Source: Dehalococcoidia bacterium
GTDB taxonomy: Bacteria > Chloroflexota > Dehalococcoidia > UBA6926
Length of the DNA stretch: 5,333 bases
Reading direction: 5' to 3'
Assembly (NCBI GenBank): GCA_030754805.1
Contig: JASLZO010000011.1
Coordinates: 335 to 5,667, forward strand
Every line of letters begins with the position of its first letter. The stretch's first letter is position 1. The notes below the pieces were generated by a model that did not search any database, was not told the origin of the DNA, and worked only from the letters and a program-made list of their open reading frames with translations. This document shows positions 1 to 5,333 of this stretch, piece by piece. The position numbers were made by a program, and so were the translations under genes.

Positions 1-263
1 TCCACGAGTTCTGGGACCAGCCTCGACGGCTCGTGAATCATCAGGTGGACGTCCAACGGGACCCGCCCTGCGTGCCGCTTGATCGCCTCCACCATGTGCG
101 CCCCGAAAGTGATCGGCGGTACGAACCGTCCGTCCATCACATCGATGTGGATGTAGTCGGCCCCGCCGTCCACGGCCTCCGCGACCTGCTCCCCCATCCG
201 CGCGAAATCGGCGGACAGGATCGACGGCGCGATCTTCACCATCCTAGGTTCGGGCCCGGTCAC
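1..263 (-). CDS. rpe: Ribulose-phosphate 3-epimerase, N-terminal part (runs off the window)
   Basis: This cytoplasmic enzyme interconverts ribulose 5-phosphate and xylulose 5-phosphate in the pentose phosphate and Calvin pathways. The visible 87 codons hold the first strands of a TIM barrel. The family opening KIAPSILSADF is followed by HIDVMDGRFVPP, carrying the metal-binding His and catalytic Asp, and by DVHLMI with another metal-binding His. Two starts are possible. ATG at 242 gives the textbook MVKIAPSIL opening but has AGG directly against it and no spaced ribosome binding site. GTG at 263, in frame and seven codons earlier, has GGAG at 274-271 with ideal 7-nt spacing, so I choose GTG. 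It lies 4 bases after the argH stop and its binding site lies inside the argH 3' end, which suggests translational coupling. The C-terminal part of the gene is outside the window. The family assignment is certain; the start is likely but unproven. Confidence 0.93.
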   Translation of the reverse strand, partial: MTGPEPRMVKIAPSILSADFARMGEQVAEAVDGGADYIHIDVMDGRFVPPITFGAHMVEAIKRHAGRVPLDVHLMIHEPSRLVPELV

Positions 264-267
264 GAAC

Positions 268-1644
268 TCACTCCAAGTTCAGTCGCGTCCGTGCTTCTTC
301 GACTGCCCCCCGCACACGATTCCGGCTGGTCCCACCAGGCACGCCACGAGCCTCAACGGCGCTCTCGACGGTGATCTCCAGCACGTCAGGCTCGAACAAT
401 GGCGACACTCGCTGGTAATCATCGATCGTCAGATCGGAAAGTGTCCGTTCTGCCGAGATAGCGTCATCAACGAGCTTCCGGACCGCCCCATGCGCCTCGC
501 GGAACGGCGCGCCCTTCTTTGCAAGGTAGTCGGCAAGCTCGGTCGCAAGCAGGAACCCATCCGTCGACGCGTCCAGCATCCGGCCGACCCGAAACGTCAG
601 CCCCCGGACCATTCCGGCCGTCACGCCCAGACTCAAATGGAGGGTATCGACGGTGTCGAACAGCCCTTCCTTGTCCTCTTGGAGGTCCCGGTTGTAGGCG
701 AGCGGGAGCGCTTTCAGTGTCGTCAACATCGCGACCAAGTGCCCATGAACGCGCCCTGTCTTGCCCCGTACCAGTTCGGCCGCATCCGGGTTCCGTTTCT
801 GCGGCATGATGCTGGACCCCGACGCATAGTCCGTCGACACCTCGACGAACCCGAACTCCTCGGACGACCAGACCACGACTTCCTCCGCCAACCTCGACAG
901 GTGCACCATGGCAAGCGCCGCCGCCGCCTCGAACTCCACGATGAAGTCGCGGTCCGAAACCGCGTCGATGCTATTTCTGCTCGGTCCCTCCGCGAACCCG
1001 AGGTCCCGTGCCAGCGCCTCGCGGTCGATCGGGTACGCGGTTCCGGCCAACGCTGCGCTTCCAAGTGGCATCACGTCCACGCGTACTAGGGCGTCCCGGA
1101 ACCGCGCGGCGTCCCGTACTGCGGCCTCTTCGTGTGCTAGCAGATGGTGCGCCAACAATATCGGTTGCGCCCGTTGGAGGTGGGTGTACCCGGGCATCAA
1201 CGTCCCGATATGCCCTGCCGCTTGATCGACCAGGGCCCGCCGATACGCCGCCAGACCTTCGATCACGCCATCGATTGCGTCCTTCACGAACAGGCGGACG
1301 TCGAGCGCCACCTGGTCGTTCCGCGATCGTCCCGTGTGCAGTTTCCCACCGAGAGGTCCGATCAGCTCCGTTAACCGGCTTTCCACATTGAAATGGATGT
1401 CTTCCAGCTCCGGCCGGAACGGGAACCTCCCCTCCTCGAGTTCCCCGGAGATCTGTGCCAACCCCTTGGTGACCTGTTCGACCTCATCGGTCGACAGTAC
1501 CCCCGCGGCGCCCAGTGCCCGCGCCCAGGCCACAGACCCTCGCACGTCGTACTCCGCCAGTCGGCGGTCGAATGCCAGCGACGCGAAATAGGAGGCAGGA
1601 TCGCCGTTCGGTGTTGAAGTCATTGTTCGCGCTACTCCAGCCAC
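268..1644 (-). CDS. argH: Argininosuccinate lyase
   Basis: ArgH splits argininosuccinate into arginine and fumarate, the last step of arginine synthesis; the family is a cytoplasmic homotetramer of the fumarase/aspartase superfamily. The 458 residues match the usual length. Visible motifs are KLHTGRSRNDQV (about 101-112), GYTHLQRAQP (152-161, with His155), the superfamily signature GSSIMPQKRNP (276-286, with the catalytic Ser of the SS pair), and NRDLQEDKEGLFD (318-330). GTG at 1644 is chosen because GAGG (1655-1652) sits 7 nt upstream. It also places FDRRL at residues 25-29, the position of the equivalent motif in the E. coli enzyme as I recall it. ATG at 1623 (MTSTPNGD) is the alternative, with GGAG 11 nt upstream. 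The N-terminus lacks the usual LWGGRF motif; with the GTG start that place reads AGVARTM. The gene follows argG by 45 bp, in the same frame, and precedes rpe by 4 bp. The function is secure; the start is uncertain. Confidence 0.96.
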   Translation of the reverse strand: MAGVARTMTSTPNGDPASYFASLAFDRRLAEYDVRGSVAWARALGAAGVLSTDEVEQVTKGLAQISGELEEGRFPFRPELEDIHFNVESRLTELIGPLGGKLHTGRSRNDQVALDVRLFVKDAIDGVIEGLAAYRRALVDQAAGHIGTLMPGYTHLQRAQPILLAHHLLAHEEAAVRDAARFRDALVRVDVMPLGSAALAGTAYPIDREALARDLGFAEGPSRNSIDAVSDRDFIVEFEAAAALAMVHLSRLAEEVVVWSSEEFGFVEVSTDYASGSSIMPQKRNPDAAELVRGKTGRVHGHLVAMLTTLKALPLAYNRDLQEDKEGLFDTVDTLHLSLGVTAGMVRGLTFRVGRMLDASTDGFLLATELADYLAKKGAPFREAHGAVRKLVDDAISAERTLSDLTIDDYQRVSPLFEPDVLEITVESAVEARGVPGGTSRNRVRGAVEEARTRLNLE

Positions 1645-1655
1645 GAGCGTACCTC
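1645..1655 (-). promoter_or_regulatory. Ribosome binding site deciding the argH GTG start
   Basis: GAGG at 1655-1652 lies 7 nt before GTG 1644. The competing ATG at 1623 has only GGAG at 1638-1635, with an 11-nt spacer. Spacing favours the GTG start, which adds seven residues to ArgH. Confidence 0.5.
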
Positions 1656-1689
1656 GAAGCGACGTTCCGAGCGAGAAGAGCCCGGGTCG

Positions 1690-2889
1690 CTACTCCGGGC
1701 TCCCTTGGACCTGTACTTGTGTCCGGATCGGCAGTCCCCAAAGATGGATGAACCCCGGCGACGCTGACTGGTCGAACAGGTCACCGGTCCCGTATGTGGC
1801 CAACTCCGTCGCATAGAGAGAAAGGTCGCTCTGCCGACCGACGACCGTCGCCTGCCCTTTGTGCAACTTGACCCGCGCTGTTCCTGTGACGAACCGTTGG
1901 CTGCTCTCGACGAACGCCTGCAAGTCCTCGCGGAGGCGACTGAACCACAGCCCGTCGTACACAAGCTGCGCGTACTCTCTCGCGATCACGTCCTTGAACC
2001 GGATCTGGTCCTTCGTTAGCACCATCCCCTCGATCGCCCGGTGCGCTGCGATCAGCACAGTCGCCGCCGGCGCCTCGTAGATCTCTCGTGATTTGATTCC
2101 CACCAAACGATCCTCGATGTGGTCCACTCGCCCCACGCCGTGCTCTCCGGCCACTGTTGACAGGTGTCCCACCAACGCGACCGGGCTCAACTCCTCGCCA
2201 TCGACCGCCACAGGCACACCGGCGTCGAACCTGATTTCTACGTACCGTGGCTCGTCCGGGGCCTCGGTCGGTGACTTCGTCCACTCGAACACGTCCGCGG
2301 GAGGCTCGGTCCACGGGTCTTCGAGCACCCCGGCCTCGATCGACCGCCCCCAAAGGTTGTCATCCGTGGAATACGGCTTCGCGAGGGTTGATGGCACCGG
2401 GATCGCGTATCGCTTCGCGTATGCGATCTCCTCTTCCCGCGTCATCCCCCATTCACGGGCCGGCGCCACAACCTTGAGGTCCGGGGCCAGCGCGCCGACC
2501 GATACGTCCAGCCGCACCTGGTCGTTTCCCTTGCCCGTGCACCCGTGCGCGACTGCGGAGGCTCCCTCACGGCGCGCGGCTTCGACCATCAGTCGTGCGA
2601 TCAACGGCCGTCCCAACGCCGTTGCCAGCGGATAGATCCCCTGGTACAACGCGTTCGCCTTCAGTGCCGGATAGGCGAAATCACTCAGAAACTCGTCCCG
2701 GACGTCCGCGACGTGTGCCCCCACGGCCCCCGAATCGATCGCGCGTTTCCGGATCGATTCGGGGTCGTCGACGTTCCCCAGGTCCGCCGTCAACGTGATC
2801 ACGTCATAGTCGTACCGCTCTTTGATCCACCGAACCGCCACCGACGTGTCCAAGCCTCCGCTGTAGGCCAGGATCAGCTTCTCCGCCAT
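1690..2889 (-). CDS. argG: Argininosuccinate synthase
   Basis: ArgG joins citrulline and aspartate, using ATP cleaved to AMP and pyrophosphate, to make argininosuccinate, the substrate of the ArgH encoded next. The 399 residues fit the short bacterial class of about 400 residues rather than the longer E. coli form. The ATP pyrophosphatase P-loop AYSGGLDTS is at 8-16. HGCTGKGNDQVRL (115-127) contributes to nucleotide, citrulline and aspartate binding. STDDNLWGRSIEAG (about 174-187) and GIKSREIYEAPAA (264-276) are further family blocks. The ATG at 2889 is well supported: GGGAG at 2899-2895 stands 5 nt upstream and the P-loop begins at the expected position. The gene ends with TAG. Fifteen sense codons in the same frame separate that stop from the argH GTG. 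No frameshift or missing key residue is seen. A candidate promoter and palindrome lie upstream, so this is probably the first gene of an argG-argH-rpe unit (inference). Confidence 0.98.
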   Translation of the reverse strand: MAEKLILAYSGGLDTSVAVRWIKERYDYDVITLTADLGNVDDPESIRKRAIDSGAVGAHVADVRDEFLSDFAYPALKANALYQGIYPLATALGRPLIARLMVEAARREGASAVAHGCTGKGNDQVRLDVSVGALAPDLKVVAPAREWGMTREEEIAYAKRYAIPVPSTLAKPYSTDDNLWGRSIEAGVLEDPWTEPPADVFEWTKSPTEAPDEPRYVEIRFDAGVPVAVDGEELSPVALVGHLSTVAGEHGVGRVDHIEDRLVGIKSREIYEAPAATVLIAAHRAIEGMVLTKDQIRFKDVIAREYAQLVYDGLWFSRLREDLQAFVESSQRFVTGTARVKLHKGQATVVGRQSDLSLYATELATYGTGDLFDQSASPGFIHLWGLPIRTQVQVQGSPE

Positions 2890-2928
2890 GTGTACTCCCG
2901 CTGGTTTCAGCCTTGGAAAACTGGCTTG

Positions 2929-2937
2929 ATTCTAGCA
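2929..2937 (-). promoter_or_regulatory. Candidate extended -10 promoter for argG-argH-rpe
   Basis: On the minus strand the sequence reads TGCTAGAAT, which is an extended -10 (TGn) followed by TAGAAT, a five-of-six match to TATAAT. Transcription would start near 2922, giving a leader of about 33 nt with the argG ribosome binding site GGGAG at 2899-2895. No good -35 hexamer is visible 16-18 bp upstream, which is tolerated for extended -10 promoters. A weaker alternative is TTGGCA at 3037-3032, a 17-bp spacer and TTAGAT at 3014-3009. This is a pattern match only, in a genome whose sigma-factor preferences are unknown. Confidence 0.4.
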
Positions 2938-2965
2938 ACGAGATGCCGATTGCCCTCGCCGAAGA

Positions 2966-2980
2966 ACCCGTACTACGGGT
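2966..2980. promoter_or_regulatory. Perfect 15-bp palindrome upstream of argG, possible operator
   Basis: ACCCGTA and TACGGGT form a perfect 7-bp inverted repeat around a single central C at 2973. The centre lies about 39 bp upstream of the extended -10 element, or about -51 from the predicted start, a reasonable place for a dimeric regulator. It does not resemble the AT-rich ARG box of E. coli or Bacillus ArgR, so no regulator is assigned. A 1-nt loop makes an RNA hairpin unlikely, which favours a DNA-binding role if it has one. Confidence 0.35.
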
Positions 2981-3038
2981 CTGACTGCGAGCTCAGGATC
3001 AGGCTTGGAAATCTAAGGCCGAATGCCTTTGGCTGCCA

Positions 3039-3401
3039 ATGGTTAAGAGCGCCGCAACGACGCTCGCGCAACACCCGGCCGAGTTACGAGCCGACCGCCG
3101 ACAAGAGGTCGCACGGATCTGGTAGATCCTCCTCAACAGCCTCCCCTCTGGTAACGAGGAGGTCAAGCAGTACCGCATGATTGGCTACGTCGTCCCGCTG
3201 GAGTGCTACCCCGACACGCATAACGGCCTGCCGTTCGGATACTAGGTGCTCGCCGCGCAGTAACGCTACATACTCCTGTATCTGTCGGACGCGTATGGCG
3301 CCCTTGTCTTGGAGTAGTGGTCCACAAAGCGATACCTCGCCATCGCCAAGAAGCTCGACATGGGCAAGTCCTGCGCCCACTTCAAGCGCGCGAACGACTA
3401 A
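3039..3401 (+). pseudogene. Decayed DUF1801-family gene with four in-frame stops
   Basis: Read from ATG 3039, the plus strand gives one uninterrupted register of 120 codons ending in TAA at 3399-3401. It is broken by TAG at 3123, TAG at 3243, TAA at 3261 and TAG at 3315. The residues between the stops follow the DUF1801 (YdhG-like, function unknown) pattern as I know it. They run from an N-terminal helix ending in LNSLPSGNEE, through MIGYVVPLECYPDTHNGLPF (codons 47-66) and a VLAAQ-stop-RYILLYL strand, to KKLDMGKSC and HFKR near the end. By comparison with the family, the third and fourth stops replace what are usually Lys codons. The usual C-terminal helix after the RFKK-like motif is missing. 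No frameshift is needed, so decay was by substitution plus loss of the tail. There is no clear ribosome binding site. It lies convergent to argD, 40 bp beyond its end, and points away from argG. The family call rests on memory of its motifs, without a search. Confidence 0.8.
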
Positions 3402-3405
3402 GCAA

Positions 3406-3425
3406 GGATCGCGGTCCGTCGATCC
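3406..3425. other. Small inverted repeat between the argD 3' end and the pseudogene
   Basis: GGATCG (3406-3411) and CGATCC (3420-3425) form a perfect 6-bp stem with an 8-nt loop, about 17 bp past the argD stop. On the argD transcript it is followed by TTGCTTAG rather than a true T-run, so it is at best a weak terminator or a 3'-end stabiliser. Convergent placement would let it serve both strands. Confidence 0.3.
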
Positions 3426-3441
3426 AGTCCCGAAGAAGGCG

Positions 3442-4647
3442 CTAGCCCTGCATCACCGCCGCAATCGCCTCTTCGAGGATCTCGGTCCCCCGGTCGATTT
3501 CCTCGTCTGTGATGACCAGCGGTGGCATCAACCGGATCGCGTTCGGCCGCACGCGGTTCACCAGAATCCCTCGCTCTAGGCACGCGGTCAGAATATCGCC
3601 TGCGATCTCGTTGCTGAACTCGATCGCGTCCAGCAGGCCCATTCCACGGACCTCATGCACGGAATCCTGACGGTCTGCGATCGCCTGCATCCGGCCCCGC
3701 AGCCGCTCGCCGGCACGACCTGCCTTCCCCGGGATGTCCTCCGCCAGCACCGTCTGCATCACGGCGCGCCCCGCGGCACAGGCCAGCGGATTCCCGCCGT
3801 AGGTGGAACCATGGTCCCCGAATGTCAGCGAATCCGCCCGGTCCTTCACTAGGAACGCCCCGATCGGCACGCCCCCGCCGAGTCCCTTCGCCAATGACAT
3901 CACGTCTGGCTCCACATCGAACGACTCGTACCCGAACAGGGTCCCCAGCCGCCCGACGCCCGTCTGGACCTCGTCGAACATCAGGAGCAGGTTGTTGGCG
4001 TCACACCACTCCCGGACCTGTCGGAGGTAGTTGGGAGAAGGGATGTTCACTCCGCCTTCTCCCTGCACGGGTTCCAACAACACCGCGGCGGTCCGCTCTG
4101 TTGTCGCTTCGACAATCGCATCGATGCTGTCGAACGGCACGTGCACGAATCCTGGCGTCAGAGGAGTGAACGCCTCCTGGTATTGGGGCTGCCCGGTCGC
4201 TGAGAGGGTTCCCAGCGTCCGGCCGTGGAACGATTCCAGTGCCGTTATGACTTCGTACGCCCCATCCCGATGGAGTTTCCCGTACCGGCGAGCGACCTTG
4301 ATTGCCCCCTCGACCGCCTCCGCGCCGCTATTACAGAAGAACACCCGGTCCATGCAGCTGTTGTCGATCAGCAGTTGTGCGAGTTCTGCCTGTGGCACCG
4401 TAAAGAACGCATTGGACACCTGGATCAACGTCCGTGCCTGCTCAGCCACCGCCTCTGCGAGGACGGGATGGGAATGCCCAAGTGTCGCCGTCGCCCAGCC
4501 GCCCACGAAGTCCAGGTACTCGCGGCCCTGGTCGTCCCAGACCTTCGTCCCTTCGCCCCGCACCAACGTCACGGGCACACGGCGGACCGTCTGCATGTAG
4601 TACTGGGACTCGATCTCCTGCCAGTTCGTAGCACCGCTCGTCGTCAT
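3442..4647 (-). CDS. argD: Acetylornithine aminotransferase (class III PLP aminotransferase)
   Basis: ArgD transfers an amino group from glutamate to N-acetylglutamate semialdehyde, giving N-acetylornithine; many members also act on succinyldiaminopimelate in lysine synthesis. The 401 residues are normal for the family. Visible features are the phosphate-binding NSGAEA (106-111), SFHGRT (139-144, with the PLP-stacking aromatic), LEPVQGEGG (191-199), FDEVQTGVGR (224-233, with Asp225 contacting the pyridine nitrogen), SLAKGLGGG with the PLP-binding Lys254, and STYGGNP (281-287). The C-terminal IRLMPPL (371-377) holds the family Arg. ATG 4647 is preceded by a purine-rich GGGGGAG only 2 nt away, so the binding site is close, but no better in-frame start is seen. 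The WQEIE..YYMQT opening fits the family. It ends in TAG. The nearby argG and argH make arginine rather than ornithine breakdown the likely role, though ornithine or GABA aminotransferases are near relatives. Confidence 0.92.
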   Translation of the reverse strand: MTTSGATNWQEIESQYYMQTVRRVPVTLVRGEGTKVWDDQGREYLDFVGGWATATLGHSHPVLAEAVAEQARTLIQVSNAFFTVPQAELAQLLIDNSCMDRVFFCNSGAEAVEGAIKVARRYGKLHRDGAYEVITALESFHGRTLGTLSATGQPQYQEAFTPLTPGFVHVPFDSIDAIVEATTERTAAVLLEPVQGEGGVNIPSPNYLRQVREWCDANNLLLMFDEVQTGVGRLGTLFGYESFDVEPDVMSLAKGLGGGVPIGAFLVKDRADSLTFGDHGSTYGGNPLACAAGRAVMQTVLAEDIPGKAGRAGERLRGRMQAIADRQDSVHEVRGMGLLDAIEFSNEIAGDILTACLERGILVNRVRPNAIRLMPPLVITDEEIDRGTEILEEAIAAVMQG

Positions 4648-4658
4648 CGCTCCCCCAT

Positions 4659-4674
4659 GGGACGCATCCGTCCC
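4659..4674 (-). other. Hairpin immediately upstream of the argD ribosome binding site
   Basis: On the argD transcript GGGACG and CGTCCC form a perfect 6-bp stem with a GATG loop, ending 2 nt before the GGGGGAG run that serves argD. It lies in the 103-bp gap after the UPF0182 stop. It could set access to the binding site or be chance in GC-rich DNA. The same gap has a weaker 5-bp stem (GATTC/GAATC, 4723-4736) and no T-box, tRNA-like or clear promoter signature that I can recognise. Confidence 0.3.
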
Positions 4675-4750
4675 GACTGTCCGATTTCGCCCGAGACCCG
4701 CTCAAGAACCTCCGCCCGCGCTGATTCTCTCGAATCCGAGTCTTGGTTCT

Positions 4751-5333
4751 TTATCCGCTGGTCGGCGTTGGCGTTGGCGTCGTGATGATCGGGATGTCCG
4801 GTTGTAACCTCTCGCGAAGCCGGTCCGACAGCACGTTCAGTTCGGCTTGAAGATTTTCGAGCGCCTGTTGGATCCGGCTGAAGTCGGTCACCACTTGCTC
4901 GACGAGTAAAGCATCCGGGTCCGTGGCGGTCCTTTCCTGCCCGAAATCGGGTGAATCTTTCCAGGTGTCGCCGTGCACCAGCGCCACGAGCGCCTCCTGG
5001 AGCGTTTCCTCCATCACCGGGTCCCCGCCTTGGGCCGCCAGGATCACCCGTGTCAACTGTGGATACGGAAGCGCGTCCGCTTGCAGGTACAGCGGTTCGG
5101 CGTACAGGATCGTTTCTCCCACCGGAATCACCAGCAGGTTGCCGCGCAGTACTCGGGATCCCGCCGTGTTCCACAGTGTGAACTGCTGCGAGATCTCTGG
5201 GTCGATGTTGATCTGGGCCTCCACCTGCTGCACCCCGTCGACCTGCCGGTCCTTGGGGAACGTGAACGCGATCAGGTTCCCGTAGTTCGGTGCGTCGTTC
5301 CTGGCCGCAAGCCAGCCGACCAGGTTCGGCTTG
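4751..5333 (-). CDS. UPF0182 family membrane protein, C-terminal part (runs off the window)
   Basis: The last 193 codons of a much larger gene are visible; the frame stays open to the window edge. The family (COG1615) has several N-terminal membrane helices and a large extracytoplasmic part; its function is unknown. The visible stretch carries late family blocks: LVGWLAARND, a NLIAFTFPKD strand, VQQVEAQINIDPEISQQF, LWNTAGSRVLRGNLLVIPV, YAEPLYLQA and LPQ-like YPQLTRVILA. A probable coiled coil follows (LLVEQVVTDFSRIQQALENL and onward to RLRERLQ). The protein ends in a disordered TPTPTPTSG tail encoded by a short GGCGTT tandem repeat. A GTG at 5233 should not be taken as the start, because conserved family sequence continues upstream of it in frame. 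The stop is TAA. It precedes argD by 103 bp on the same strand; no functional link to arginine synthesis is evident. Confidence 0.92.
   Translation of the reverse strand, partial: KPNLVGWLAARNDAPNYGNLIAFTFPKDRQVDGVQQVEAQINIDPEISQQFTLWNTAGSRVLRGNLLVIPVGETILYAEPLYLQADALPYPQLTRVILAAQGGDPVMEETLQEALVALVHGDTWKDSPDFGQERTATDPDALLVEQVVTDFSRIQQALENLQAELNVLSDRLRERLQPDIPIITTPTPTPTSG
4764..4781. repeat. Hexanucleotide tandem repeat encoding the Thr-Pro tail
   Basis: Three consecutive copies (GGCGTT, GGCGTT, GGCGTC on the plus strand) encode the Thr-Pro dipeptides at the end of the UPF0182 protein. Slippage here would change tail length without shifting the frame. Confidence 0.7.

Larger units (their letters stand above)
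2908..3011. repeat. Pair of near-identical short direct repeats flanking the argG promoter region
   Basis: TCAGCCTTGGAAA (2907-2919) and TCAGGCTTGGAAA (2999-3011) match at 12 of 13 positions and are 92 bp apart. They bracket the candidate -10 element and the 15-bp palindrome. They may be paired protein-binding sites or a chance match. Confidence 0.2.

Noticed and set aside
490..1089. 199-codon plus-strand open frame antisense to argH
   Set aside because: Low stop density on the opposite strand of a GC-rich gene explains it; there is no binding site or domain.
3015..3029. AAGGC-CGAAT-GCCTT inverted repeat upstream of the pseudogene, considered as a terminator
   Set aside because: The stem is only 5 bp and neither strand has a following T-run.
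2890..3038. T-box, riboswitch or ArgR ARG box in the argG leader
   Set aside because: I could not find a T-box antiterminator motif, a recognisable riboswitch core or an AT-rich ARG-box pair; only the palindrome and the -10-like element stood out.
3084..3380. 98-codon open frame on the minus strand inside the argD-argG gap
   Set aside because: It is exactly antisense to the DUF1801 remnant, starts at a GTG with no binding site, and shows no recognisable family. The plus-strand reading explains this region better.
3181..3579. 132-codon plus-strand open frame overlapping the argD 3' end
   Set aside because: It is out of register with the DUF1801 remnant, has a Ser/Arg/Thr-rich composition typical of shadow frames, and runs into argD antisense.
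4644..5174. 176-codon minus-strand frame whose TGA overlaps the argD ATG (ATGA)
   Set aside because: The overlap looks like translational coupling, but the frame lies over the conserved UPF0182 C-terminus in another register and has the Arg/Gly/Pro-rich composition of a GC-rich shadow.
1..5333. Insertion sequence, integrase, CRISPR array, tRNA or an undescribed multi-gene system
   Set aside because: All intact genes are ordinary biosynthetic or housekeeping families, and no terminal inverted repeats, spaced repeats or tRNA-like folds were visible by eye.

Overview
The window is a GC-rich bacterial chromosomal segment whose intact genes all lie on the minus strand. The most likely source is a member of the Chloroflexota (for example a Thermomicrobia-like lineage). 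This is inferred from the UPF0182 membrane-protein C-terminus with a Thr-Pro tail, the short argininosuccinate synthase, and the GC-rich codon use with GTG starts. The sequence does not prove that placement.

Layout in the direction of transcription (right to left): the C-terminal end of a UPF0182 family membrane protein (5333 to 4751, runs off the window); a 103-bp gap; argD, acetylornithine aminotransferase (4647 to 3442); a 552-bp gap; argG, argininosuccinate synthase (2889 to 1690); 45 bp; argH, argininosuccinate lyase (1644 to 268); 4 bp; and the first 87 codons of rpe, ribulose-phosphate 3-epimerase (263 to 1, runs off the window).

argD makes N-acetylornithine. argG and argH carry out the last two steps of arginine synthesis (citrulline + aspartate to argininosuccinate, then to arginine + fumarate). 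argG, argH and rpe are packed tightly enough to be one transcript. argG has a good ribosome binding site, an extended -10 promoter candidate and a 15-bp palindrome upstream, so it may start its own unit separate from argD.

The 552-bp gap between argD and argG is not empty. On the plus strand, convergent with argD and divergent from argG, lies a decayed DUF1801-family gene (3039 to 3401). It keeps one continuous frame with recognisable family motifs but carries four premature stops. This is the least ordinary item in the window. A second oddity is that ArgH lacks the usual N-terminal Trp-Gly-Gly-Arg-Phe motif. I saw no mobile element, CRISPR array, tRNA or rRNA, and no evidence of an undescribed multi-gene system.
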